Below are positions 1-8,329 of a DNA stretch of 64,000 bases, piece by piece. Both the position numbers and the translations under genes were made by a program. The DNA lies in assembly GCF_003614185.1 (NCBI RefSeq), contig NZ_KZ987724.1:4614608-4678607 (forward strand), in the 5' to 3' direction. Source of the DNA: Paenibacillus aceti. GTDB lineage: Bacteria; Bacillota; Bacilli; Paenibacillales; Paenibacillaceae. The notes beneath the pieces were generated by a model. The model was not told the origin of the DNA, ran no database searches, and saw only the letters and a program-made list of their open reading frames with translations. Each line of letters starts with the position of its first letter. Position 1 is the first letter of the stretch.

Positions 1-792
1 AAGCGGCGAGTTGAAGCTTTGCTTCCTGCTCCTGAAGTCATTCCGGCGATGATTGATCGGGCGCTTTCAGCGGGTGTGCAGGCTTCATACGTCCTCATGG
101 ATAGTTGGTTCACTCATGCCCCATTGATCCAATCGATACTTGATCGCGGTCTGGATGTGATCGGCATGGTTAAAGATGACAAGAAGCGTTATCTTGTTGG
201 CGGAAGCCGATTAACTTTGCAAGAGCTTTACTTTAGAGCAACCCCTGTCCAAGGAAAAAACAAGGGAATCTTACGTTCCATCCGTACCGAGTTATCCCCA
301 GGGATTCCGGTTATGATGGTATTTGTCCGCCACCGCTCGAAGAAGAAGGAATGGCTTGCGATTCTATGCACCGATCTCTCGATCCCCGAAGAAGAAATTA
401 TCCGGATTTACGGAATTCGTTGGGATATTGAAGTGTTTTTCAAGTGCGCCAAATCCTTGCTGCGTCTACAAAAGGAGTTTCAGGGCCGTTCTTATGACCT
501 GCTGATTAGTCATACGACGATTGTCTTTTCACGTTACATTTTGCTGGCATGGCAACACCGACAAAGCACTGACAACCGCACGCTGGGCGGCTTATTTCAT
601 TTGCTGTGCGACGAAGTAAGTCAACTAGATTGGGCAGTCGCCTTAACACAACTTATTGAATTGCTTGAGGATATCGCCAAGAAGGCCAGTAAGAAGATCA
701 CAATACTCATCCAGACACAACTCCAGCAATGGATCGCTGGTTTGCCTAATTACATCAAGGCCTACCTGCCGAAATTAAGCTGCGAAAGTTGA
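1..792 (+). CDS. IS4-family transposase, 5'-truncated by window edge
   Basis: This is the C-terminal part of a DDE transposase; the frame is open to base 1, so the real start lies outside the window (TTG at 19 is not a credible start). Seen: a beta-strand with an Asp followed by Ser-Trp (VLMDSW), and the IS4 signature Y-(2)-R-(3)-E-(6)-K in YGIRWDIEVFFKCAK, which contains the catalytic Glu. The domain between them is the usual insertion domain of the family. The element probably mobilises itself by cut and paste. It flanks an AT-rich accessory island, which fits a mobile boundary. Only one end is visible, so I cannot tell whether the element is intact or name the IS. Confidence 0.85.
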   Translation, partial: KRRVEALLPAPEVIPAMIDRALSAGVQASYVLMDSWFTHAPLIQSILDRGLDVIGMVKDDKKRYLVGGSRLTLQELYFRATPVQGKNKGILRSIRTELSPGIPVMMVFVRHRSKKKEWLAILCTDLSIPEEEIIRIYGIRWDIEVFFKCAKSLLRLQKEFQGRSYDLLISHTTIVFSRYILLAWQHRQSTDNRTLGGLFHLLCDEVSQLDWAVALTQLIELLEDIAKKASKKITILIQTQLQQWIAGLPNYIKAYLPKLSCES

Positions 793-800
793 GTTAATAT

Positions 801-838
801 AATTATTAAGGAGAGGTGATACCTCCTCCTTAATAATT
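801..838. terminator. Hairpin after the IS4-type transposase
   Basis: A 13-bp perfect inverted repeat (801-813 with 826-838) continues inward for four more pairs around a GATA loop, with one unpaired base. It lies 9 bases after the transposase stop and just before the convergent minus-strand gene end at 883. It could serve as a transcription terminator for both sides or be part of the IS end; the flanks are AT-rich but lack a clean T run. Confidence 0.5.
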
Positions 839-882
839 AACTAGATTATTCTAAACTTTTAGTAGCCTATTATTGAATAGTA

Positions 883-2736
883 TCACAGAATCGATGAATA
901 ATCCCCTGTCGAAAATCTAGCATGGACCTTCTCCAATTCTTGTATTACCTTTAGCGACTCTTCGTAAGCTCCGAGCTCCTTTAGTAAGTTAATGTCCTTA
1001 ATTTTATAAACTTGAACTGAACAATTCTCATTATATTCAGTGCATATATCTTTGTTTTCCTTCAGTTCCTTAAGTCTTTTTTTGCTTATTCGTTTAGGAT
1101 ATGGAGCCCAATCTTTAGTAATATCTAAATGCTCAAACATTGATAGTTCATCAGAAATAGAAGCAATTGAAGAATCGGGGGCTCCAGAATTCCCATAAAA
1201 AAATTGATATTTACAGAGGGAAAGATAATTTATTACTTTGTTTTCTTCATTTTCATAGCCAAGTCGATCAAGGTAATCTTCAATTTTAGGACCAACATAG
1301 AATCGATTAAATTGAAAGGGGTCTAATTCTTCATACATTCTGTACAGTCTGCCCTCCCAATCATAATTTTTAAAATAGTAGGTTCCATAGTCAGTATAAT
1401 AGATACTACTCTCGCTTCCCTTATCGCTATTAATAAAGCGTTTTAATTTGTCAAAGTTATTGCCCCACACTTCATTCCAAGATTGTCGAAGGGATTCTTC
1501 GGAACCTTCATCGTTTCTGAACTCTATACTTGTTACAAAGGCATAACAGAACGTGTAAATAGGAATATGAAGAAAACGAACCCATTGTGTGTCTTGAAGG
1601 ATCAGATTATCAAAGACAACTTCACAAAGGGCAGGATCGTTTTTCAGATAGTGATTATATATGTCACTCGATAAAAGCTCTGATGCACGTATCACGGGTT
1701 CTTCTCGATACATGAATAACTGATAGGTTTCAGCACAGAAGCCGACAAGGCTAGTATGTTTCAAATTTCTGTTTTGTTGAAATATATGTTGAATTAAAAT
1801 CATGCATAGACTACTTTCCTGTTTGGGGAGCTGTTCAAGATCTTGTAATGCTGTAAGAAGCAATGTAATTGACTCTTGAGTTTGTAAATAGTCATGAACA
1901 TAATGTGAGTGATTGTTTGTTAACGTTTCCTTTAACTCTTTTTTTAGATGAGTAGGAAGATTAGACCTAGTTATGAATTTTAAGATTTGCTCATCATCGA
2001 GCTCAAGCTCATTAGGTCCGAAAAGCCAATTTTCTGCATCTTCTTTTACAATCCCTAAAGACTGTTCTTTTTCATTTTTATAAATACTGTTATCTTGTTT
2101 AGCCATACTCTTTTTTTCTATTAAGAATGGTTTTCGGCCACACAAAGAGGCTACTTTCTCTCCAAATTGATATGTGTATCGGAGCCCAAAATGATGAAGT
2201 ATCTTTGGAATGTTATCGACTAGCATATCAAGTTCATACTCCATACATAAACCATCGAGTATTTCTATTTCAGCCAATAAGATATTTTTTATTTCTTTTT
2301 TAAGCTTTTCAGAATAAGTTTTATGGTAAATGGAGTACTCTTCTGGAAATACTTCCTGAAACTTTTCCATAGTAATATAATGATATACACTAAATGATTC
2401 ATTATAAAATTTATATAGAATATCTTTACCATCAAAAACCATTCCTTTTTCGATACAGAGAACAATAAAGCTAGGTAAGTTATGAAGATCTATATACTGC
2501 GCTTCAAGATTCCCATGCCCCATAGTTAAACAATAAGTTTTAATTTCATTTTCTAAAAAGTTAAAAATTTTAGGATGCAAATGAGGGTCACAACAACGTA
2601 ACAATTGAAAGAACCTATGGAGCTCTTCTTGCTTATTCGGTAAATCATCTAATAAATCGGGGCCCCAATTCCAACTGTCATCAGGATCGGTATGATAGCT
2701 ATAAGGATAATCCTCGTAATGTAATATACATTCCTC
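883..2736 (-). pseudogene. 3' part of the disrupted endonuclease-STAND NTPase gene
   Basis: This open frame runs on the minus strand from the IS junction at 2736 to the TGA at 883 (617 residues). Read alone it has no good start: the first usable codon is an internal TTG at 2604 without a ribosome site, and 44 sensible codons lie upstream of it, up to the junction. Its frame is the exact continuation of the 4525-6132 fragment once the element between them is removed (codons ATT-GAG-GAA-TGT across the join). The product is helical and charged, with no catalytic motif I recognise; in STAND proteins such a C-terminal half is usually the sensor or repeat region. I infer that this protein half is not translated, or only poorly, in the present state. 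Confidence 0.8.
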
Positions 2737-2739
2737 CCA

Positions 2740-3131
2740 CTATAAATTAATGTTTTCTTTCATTTGCTCACGTTTTCTTAGAATCTCAAACACGATGTTC
2801 TCAAGAGATGGGGATATCATGCTGTTATGACATATTTTTCTCGAGGAACCGGTGACGGGAATAAAGCCTGGAACACATTTTCCAATCTGTGGATGGTACC
2901 TATGATCGCACCTTGGATATCCACAATTCCCTCGACGGTTTACCCTCCCATGTCACACTGGGTCTATGCCCTCACATTCCTTCGTTCTACCTCTCAAGGG
3001 GTGGATGCCGCTTCTTGCTCCTTTACTGGGTCGTTGCCCTTATGATGAAAAATCTGCGGCTACTCCGTGCTTCTGTTTGTCGCGTTTGAAGTCTAAGCAC
3101 TGTGAAGCAAGATGAATCGTTAATGTTTGAA
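2740..3131 (-). ncRNA. Candidate bridge RNA region of the IS110-type element
   Basis: This stretch of about 390 bp downstream of the transposase has no credible gene; the small frames in it lack ribosome sites. In IS1111-type elements this end encodes the structured bridge RNA that pairs with target and donor DNA. On the plus strand, 2974-2981 reads ACATTCCT, identical to the target flank at 2728-2735 next to the core. That is the sort of match expected from a target-binding loop, but an 8-base match within 400 bases could be chance. Exact RNA ends are not visible. Confidence 0.4.
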
Positions 3132-4427
3132 TTAAGCAACCATCTGTAGCTGAGACTGGCGTACCGGTCCCAATACGTCATTTGCATTGTAGCGTATCTG
3201 TTTTGTTCCCAACGTATGCAATACTCGAATGAGTTTTCCACATAAGGCTACAATAGATTGTTTCTTCTTTAGCGGGTTCTGGGCTCGTTTCGTGTAATAG
3301 TGATGCAGCGCTTTAAATTCTGTATTTTTTGCCACCATGGGCATCATCGCACGGAACAGTAAAGCTCGAAGTCGAGACCGTCCCCGTTTGGTAATCGTGG
3401 ACTTCCCTTTCTTCTTCCCAGAACTGTTCTCCCTTAGATTAAAGCCCGCAAGCCGTATAATCTGCTGACTATGATTATATCCTTTGAGATCGCCTACCTC
3501 GGCCAGAAATCCAGCCAATGTTACGACTCCAACCCCAGGAACCGTTAGCATTTCTTCCGAACCAGGGATCTGTTCAAGCAGTTCTACCACCTGTCTCATG
3601 ATGTCGTCTATCTGCCGAGTAAACAAAGTATGCTGCTCCAGCAAGTTCTTCAATTCAATCTTGGCTGCCATTAAACCCTCTGTGAGGCCGATAGAGTCCT
3701 GAGCTGCTTGAACCAGTTTCTCTGCTCGCTTCATGCCAACCGCCCGTTTAACCTCTTGTTTCCACCGTTTCAAAACTGTGAAAGCTCCAAGTGTTACAAT
3801 TTCTTGCGGGGTAGGAAATTCTGCAAGCGTGATGAGAGAGGCTTTTCCTTCCCAGTCAGCAAACACGTTTTGATATTCAGGAAAGAACCGGTCGAGCCAA
3901 TTTTGAATCCGTCTTTGGACTTGACCCAGGTTTAACATAACCTTTTCTCGATGATTCATGAGGATGCGTAAATCCGCATAAACGCTCTTTGGAAGCCGGG
4001 GCTCCGAATAATGGCCGTTACGAACGAGATCTGCAATAACCTTGGCATCCTTGTAGTCGTTTTTCGTTGGTGAATTGTCTTCAAGTTCTTTACTCTTGCT
4101 AACATGATGAGGGTTTACGATAACTAGTTTAATGCCCTCATGCTGTAGAAACTCAGCCAGGGTAAACCAGTAGTGTCCGGTTGGTTCGATGCCGAAGATG
4201 ACGTCAGTCTTGGCATGTTGCCGTTGAAGTTCCTTCATCCACGATACTAGTTTTAACAAACCTGAACGGTCGTTTTTAAATACACAATCTTTTCCCAATT
4301 CGATCCCACGAAAATCGATCCCGCGTGCTACATGGGTTTCTTTGGCGATGTCTGCACCGATAACCAGTGTATTTTCGGTAATTTGTTCAATACGTTGATT
4401 CTGTTTCTTAGATTGTTTATACTTCAT
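3132..4427 (-). CDS. IS110-family transposase (DEDD RuvC-like plus Transposase_20)
   Basis: The 431-residue protein has the two-domain build of IS110 recombinases. The N-terminal RuvC-like fold shows IGADIAKETH near residues 23-32, then GIEPTGHYW and the KNDYKDAK segment that carries DEDD acidic residues. The C-terminal Transposase_20 domain shows TVPGVGVVTLAGFLAE and the RLAGFNLRENSSGKKKG segment that leads to the serine used in strand exchange. Length is normal and no frameshift is visible, so it may be active. ATG at 4427 follows AAGGAGG at a good distance, but that ribosome site is part of a stem (see 4431-4497). The enzyme is expected to work with the bridge RNA at the other end of the element. 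Confidence 0.93.
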   Translation of the reverse strand: MKYKQSKKQNQRIEQITENTLVIGADIAKETHVARGIDFRGIELGKDCVFKNDRSGLLKLVSWMKELQRQHAKTDVIFGIEPTGHYWFTLAEFLQHEGIKLVIVNPHHVSKSKELEDNSPTKNDYKDAKVIADLVRNGHYSEPRLPKSVYADLRILMNHREKVMLNLGQVQRRIQNWLDRFFPEYQNVFADWEGKASLITLAEFPTPQEIVTLGAFTVLKRWKQEVKRAVGMKRAEKLVQAAQDSIGLTEGLMAAKIELKNLLEQHTLFTRQIDDIMRQVVELLEQIPGSEEMLTVPGVGVVTLAGFLAEVGDLKGYNHSQQIIRLAGFNLRENSSGKKKGKSTITKRGRSRLRALLFRAMMPMVAKNTEFKALHHYYTKRAQNPLKKKQSIVALCGKLIRVLHTLGTKQIRYNANDVLGPVRQSQLQMVA

Positions 4428-4430
4428 ATT

Positions 4431-4497
4431 GAGCGTCCTCCTTCTAACTTAGGGAATGAATGTCGACCATTCGGAACCCAGCATACAGGAGACGCTC
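4431..4497 (-). promoter_or_regulatory. Hairpin hiding the transposase ribosome site
   Basis: On the minus strand GAGCGTCTCC (4497-4488) can pair with GGAGGACGCTC (4441-4431) with one bulged G. The second arm contains the Shine-Dalgarno sequence of the transposase at 4427. Transcripts that start outside the element would carry both arms and bury the site; transcripts starting inside the loop would not. This is the usual logic by which insertion sequences avoid being activated by outside promoters. Folding is inferred from the bases only. Confidence 0.55.
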
Positions 4498-4524
4498 TTT
4501 TTATTCAAACCTCAAATTAATTCA

Positions 4525-6132
4525 TTACAGGAATGGCTCCTCAATTAATTCAATGACTTTTTTACTGGAGTCCTTGGAAAAGTGTTCAAATATGAACTGA
4601 ATTTGATTGTAATAGCCACAGTACTGTAGAAGCTCGGGAATAAATTGATCAGTATGTTCTTCAATATGTGAATATAGAAAATCTTGCACGGAAGGCATAC
4701 TAAACTTCAATAAAACTTCGTCTTCTTCATCACTATAAAAAGACTTAATCATTGTTTTTTCAAGCTCGGATATACTGTCACTTAGCTTTTTTATCTTCAT
4801 CCGGTTAGTACGAGTTTCTATATATTTTGCATAGCAGCGCTTCATATCTTCTAAGTACATAGGTGTTGAAGAGATTAGTAAAAGCAGGGCTACAATCTGT
4901 GCATCTTGAGAAAGATCCAAAAAAATATCCTCCCAGAATGCACCGGGATTATCAAAATAATCACAAAGACCAAAAAAATAGTCTTCAGGGGTAGTTTCTT
5001 TATCCAGTGCTTTGTTTAGGTAAAGGGCAAGCACACGGGGGTTATAGTTTTCATGATTGATTATTTGACTACAGTTTTGGAATAGATAAGTAACATATTC
5101 ATATTTTAAATTGGATGCATACAGGTGCTCAAATAATATATTAGCTTTTTCAACATTGCTGTATCCTTCAACTGTACAAATTAGAGCATATTGATCTAGC
5201 GTATCCTTCAACATAGGTTGTTTTTGTAGTCCTTGACGAAGAATATATTCTCTTGTTGTTAAAATGAGGCGTTTGTTTCCTCTAGAGTCTACTATATTCT
5301 GAATGAGTTTATTGAGACGGTTTTCATCATTTCTATGAGTACTTTCATTATGAAAAATACTCCCCCAGAAATCATCTAGTATAATAACTTGTTTTTTATC
5401 GTCCTCTAACATACTATAAACATCTCTAATAGAATTCCCCCATACCAAACCATCTAGATTGTCTGGCTGTAGGTATGCCAGTGCCAAAAGGTAGGCTATT
5501 GTTGTTTTTCCAACGCCTGGCTCTCCTGAAATTACAATCACATGGTTTTGACACCATCTTTGTAACGCTTCACGGTAGATTTGAGTAGGGGCAAATGTAT
5601 TAGATGCTTTTAATGCCTCTTTAAGCTCCTCATCAGATTCCATGTATAGTGAGCTGTGTATGGATCTTCTAAGGAATTTTTCAAGTACATTCATACTTAG
5701 CTGCCAAAGTTTTGGATGAACTGATTCTATCCATTTGTATTTAGGTTCTTCTAGTAGTCTGTTAATGTCTGTTTTGCTTAAAATATCATTAGTGCTAGTA
5801 ATAAACCCATCAAATAAATTTATAATCTGTTCCTTCTCGTTAGGTTGAAATTCCATTGAAACGCCCAAAATATATCGATCGGGTTTTAATTTACGCACCT
5901 TAGGTAGCTCAATGTTTTTTAAGCTCTTAAAAAGTTGTGTGAAATCTTGTTTATACCGTTTTGCTTGGATAACAGTTCTCTTGCCATGGCATATATAAGA
6001 GCCGTCAATTCCAGAATCGCGCCCTTCTTTGTACATTTCTACAAATAAGCCTTCCCTTACTTGAACGATATCACAAACAAGCTTTTCAAATTCGAGTGGT
6101 TCCAGCAGTTCATGAAAGTCATAATTGGGCAT
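4525..6132 (-). pseudogene. 5' part of the endonuclease-STAND NTPase gene, cut by the IS
   Basis: Codons 1-530 are native; the last codons (EPFL, TAA at 4525) come from IS sequence. Residues 5-100 resemble an Mrr/type IV restriction-endonuclease fold: GID43G, then Q56-A-K58 in VIQAKRY, the D...QxK pattern of PD-(D/E)xK nucleases. A linker is followed by a P-loop NTPase of STAND type (nSTAND3-like): Walker A GEPGVGKT at 203-210 and Walker B VIILDDFWG at 249-257. The start is ATG 6132 behind AGGAGG. The membrane-protein gene ends 97 bp upstream, so they are probably co-transcribed. Family knowledge says nuclease-STAND fusions often act as phage sensors that cut DNA when activated. The truncated product keeps nuclease and ATPase but loses the probable sensor half. 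Confidence 0.82.
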
Positions 6133-6196
6133 ATCTAACTCCTCCTAGGAAAATAATCAGTTCAACTTTATTAAATTCCAACTATAGAGAGGGTGA

Positions 6197-6230
6197 AGTT
6201 GCTACGTATTTAGGGTAGCAACTCTTTTTT
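6197..6230. other. Stem-loop between the membrane protein and the NTPase gene
   Basis: A 9-bp perfect stem (AGTTGCTAC 6197-6205 with 6215-6223) is followed on the plus strand by CTTTTTT. In that direction it has terminator form, but no plus-strand gene ends here. For the minus-strand operon the U run is on the wrong side, so it may be an RNA processing or stability element between the two genes. Confidence 0.4.
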
Positions 6231-7101
6231 ATTTCGTATTAGGCCTTCTAATACTTACCCTTCGAACACTTTTTTTATTGTTATTAGTAGTCAATAGCGA
6301 AGCGAGAAAAACCACTAAGAAGTATACACCTGAAATAGCTATTAACAGATTTTGAAATTCACCCCAAATTGAAGAGGCCCTTCCCGTGTCATTTGCAATA
6401 AATAAATTAAGTGCAATAAGTAGTAATTGAACTGCAGAGCTATCTATGTATGAGTTAGGAATAAGTTCATTAATTAATATAATTTCAGCATATAAAGTAA
6501 CTAATAAATTTATTAACCACATCAGTGCAACTTTGTAGTTTCCATTTATACTTTTTGGTATAAAGCCAGGGACGTTAATTGTATAGAACATATATTTGAA
6601 TATTGTAATGTGATTTATATACATACAGATTAATAAAATAAATGAGTAGGGAGTGGTAATATGAATAATTCCTGTAAGTTGATATCCAATAGGAAGTAAT
6701 GGAAGCATGAGACTTAAAAGAGGAATATCTCTGGATTTTGTCTGGGTAAAAGAAAAATAATAATCTATTAACTTTTCCCAAAAATTATAATAAATAATAG
6801 CTGAGTACATAATAAAAGTTGTGAAAAATACGGAGGTAATAATTGAAAGCCACCAAATAAGGTGATTTTGTACTAATAGAAATGTACCTATAAGAGGCAA
6901 CATTAAGAATACGATAAAAGCAATCTTTGCTATTCCAGACCTGTTGCTCCAGAAATATCTCACAGAGATAATAAGATTTCTCTTTAAAGATATTTTTATA
7001 GAAGTTTTACTTATTTTTTTAGGTGTGTAATTATAAAAAGTAATAAAAATGGAGAGTATGCAAGCTATAATTATAATAACGAAAGTTAGTATTTGTTTCA
7101 T
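6229..7101 (-). CDS. Multi-pass membrane protein of unknown function
   Basis: The 290-residue product has about six to eight hydrophobic segments: one at the N-terminus (residues 3-24), a pair around 60-105, and others around 125-145, 150-175, 190-210, 220-240 and 250-275. The last 20 residues are very basic (KKSVRRVSIRRPNTK), probably facing the cytoplasm. I recognise no transporter or enzyme motif. ATG 7101 follows AAGGAGG. It sits between an Xre regulator gene and the endonuclease-STAND gene on the same strand, so it may be a membrane partner or effector in that system. Base composition is strongly AT-rich like its operon neighbours, suggesting acquisition by transfer. Confidence 0.75.
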   Translation of the reverse strand: MKQILTFVIIIIACILSIFITFYNYTPKKISKTSIKISLKRNLIISVRYFWSNRSGIAKIAFIVFLMLPLIGTFLLVQNHLIWWLSIITSVFFTTFIMYSAIIYYNFWEKLIDYYFSFTQTKSRDIPLLSLMLPLLPIGYQLTGIIHITTPYSFILLICMYINHITIFKYMFYTINVPGFIPKSINGNYKVALMWLINLLVTLYAEIILINELIPNSYIDSSAVQLLLIALNLFIANDTGRASSIWGEFQNLLIAISGVYFLVVFLASLLTTNNNKKSVRRVSIRRPNTK

Positions 7102-7222
7102 AATGCCTCCTTGATTATTTTTGAATAAAGATGATAATTAAGCCTCTTAATATTGCAATCCGAGCGAAGGATCCAATAATGTCAGTGTTTCTTGATGTTT
7201 ATGACAAAGAATATTAAATAAC

Positions 7223-7444
7223 TTATTCATTCCCCTCCACCAACTCAATAATCTCCCGGATATCACTAATATCCAGAGCCTCCGCGATTCTTTCAATATG
7301 ACTGAAGTTGATGCTCTCACGCTTACCGTTGGCGAGTTCACTTAGTGCAGCATGCCGGACATCGGAAAGTCTGGATAACTCCCTCAAGGATATTTTATAT
7401 TTCTTGGTTAGCTCCCCGATTTTCACGACAACTTTCTTTCCCAT
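7223..7444 (-). CDS. Xre-family helix-turn-helix regulator
   Basis: A 73-residue single-domain DNA-binding protein. The HTH spans about residues 8-62: IGELTKKYKISLRELSRLSD is helices 1-2, and VRHAALSELANGKRESINFSHIERIAEAL contains the recognition helix and helix 4. ATG 7444 is chosen because GAGG lies 8 bases before it; an in-frame GTG at 7453 overlaps that ribosome site. Two matching palindromes (7483-7496 and 7520-7533) lie just upstream in the divergent promoter region and are its likely operators, implying self-regulation and control of the island genes. Confidence 0.9.
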   Translation of the reverse strand: MGKKVVVKIGELTKKYKISLRELSRLSDVRHAALSELANGKRESINFSHIERIAEALDISDIREIIELVEGNE

Positions 7445-7475
7445 TTCAATCACCTCTAATCAATTTATTCCCAGC

Positions 7476-7533
7476 TTGACTATACGCATAAGCGTAACGT
7501 ACAATGTTTGTATGGGTGGTACGCATATACGTA
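7476..7533 (+). promoter_or_regulatory. Divergent promoter with twin Xre operators
   Basis: Two palindromic sites of the same type are present: TACGCATAAGCGTA (7483-7496) and TACGCATATACGTA (7520-7533), 37 bases centre to centre. The first lies between a -35 TTGACT (7476-7481) and a -10 TACAAT (7500-7505), 18 bases apart, which would drive the plus-strand gene. A repressor bound there would block RNA polymerase. The xre gene reads away on the other strand, so the sites could control both directions. Confidence 0.7.
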
Positions 7534-7615
7534 ACATATTTATTTGAGATTATTAGCAAGGGAAGTAGTAGTTCTTGATCTATACTTTGCTACATTTAGA
7601 AAGGAGGCCTACCCC

Positions 7616-7909
7616 ATGCCACCCTTACTCGAATCCCTATACCACGGCCATCTGAACCCCGAGGAGCAGGTGGTCCCTAAAGATCCGGAATATCGCCAGT
7701 GCAGAAGAGAGATTTCTGAAGTTATGGAAGCGTGGAATAAGAAGTTGTCCGCTGAGGAGTTTGCCGAGTTGGAGGACCTTATGAATTTGCAGTATAAAAT
7801 TCAGGGGCTGGAGATGTCAGCGGCTTTTAGGTACGGCTTTAGGCTAGGAGCGGCCATGCTTATTGAGGTACACTTCGGGGACGGGGTGGAGCAGAGGGAC
7901 AAATCGTAG
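7616..7909 (+). CDS. DUF6809-like small protein
   Basis: A 97-residue acidic, probably all-helical protein. The pattern LLESLYHGHLNPEEQ, PKDPEYRQ, then a helix pair ending in AFRYGFRLGAAMLIEV matches what I know of DUF6809, a common small protein in Paenibacillus and Clostridia with no known function. ATG 7616 sits 9 bases after AAAGGAGG; the longer open frame from 7544 has no ribosome site. It is transcribed away from the xre gene from a promoter overlapping the twin operators. Confidence 0.8.
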   Translation: MPPLLESLYHGHLNPEEQVVPKDPEYRQCRREISEVMEAWNKKLSAEEFAELEDLMNLQYKIQGLEMSAAFRYGFRLGAAMLIEVHFGDGVEQRDKS

Positions 7910-7929
7910 AATAGATTGATCCAATGATT

Positions 7930-7970
7930 AAAATGCCCGGGTGCTTTGACACCTTTCGGGCATTTTTTCT
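7930..7970 (+). terminator. Terminator after the DUF6809-like gene
   Basis: AAAATGCCCG pairs with CGGGCATTTT, with the T run in the 3' arm, 20 bases after the stop at 7909. Typical intrinsic terminator. Confidence 0.85.
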
Positions 7971-8115
7971 GTTTTTCCACAAGGTAATCTTTATCCTTAC
8001 ATGTCGGTTTGCCATAGAAATAGGAAGGATTTCCCTAATTATTTGTCGAAAATTATCCCCAAAGACTAGAACTTCAGATGCATAGTACGTTGGCATGATG
8101 ATGAACTACACTTCG

Positions 8116-8308
8116 CTAAAAGTGAGTGTTCAAAAAGTCTGGTTTTCAGCACCGAGAAGGTTGGATGAAGCTAGGGACTGAGGAGCGGAGAGTACGTAGT
8201 TTGTACGTGAGCACCGGAGGGCCCGGCTGAATTCAAGATTCGATGCCGAATAGCTTACCTGATTCACTTCGTGATCAAAAGCGGACTTTTTGAACAACCT
8301 CTAAAAGT
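8116..8308. mobile_element. MITE-like element with 13-bp terminal repeats and 8-bp duplication
   Basis: The core at 8127-8296 (170 bp) is bounded by perfect 13-bp inverted repeats TGTTCAAAAAGTC / GACTTTTTGAACA. Just outside, CTAAAAGT occurs at 8116-8123 and again at 8301-8308, as expected for an 8-bp target duplication. The inside has no gene but has further short inverted sequences. From memory, very similar segments recur in Paenibacillus genomes; I cannot check that here. It ends 22 bases before the start of the STAND gene at 8330, so it sits in that gene's leader and may change its expression. Confidence 0.75.
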
Positions 8309-8329
8309 AAACGGAGGAAGCCATAGGTT

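Larger units (their letters stand above)
2737..4542 (-). mobile_element. IS110/IS1111-type insertion sequence
   Basis: The limits come from the interrupted gene: TCCTC occurs at both junctions (2732-2736 and 4538-4542), and deleting one copy plus the element (1,806 bp) restores the reading frame. The transposase occupies 3132-4427. About 110 bp lie before it and about 395 bp after it. A long non-coding end is typical of IS110-type elements, where it encodes the bridge RNA; a 3' position is the layout known from the IS1111 group. No clear terminal inverted repeats are seen, also as expected. The 5-bp repeat may be a shared core rather than a duplication. Confidence 0.82.

Noticed and set aside
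883-2604. Independent 573-residue gene starting with TTG at 2604
   Set aside because: No ribosome site, 44 sensible codons upstream, and perfect frame continuity with the NTPase fragment across the IS element.
2827-3089. Two small frames in the IS 3' region
   Set aside because: No ribosome site and they lie in the expected non-coding RNA end.
6197-6230. Terminator for the membrane-protein gene
   Set aside because: The T run is on the plus-strand side, so it does not fit termination of the minus-strand operon.
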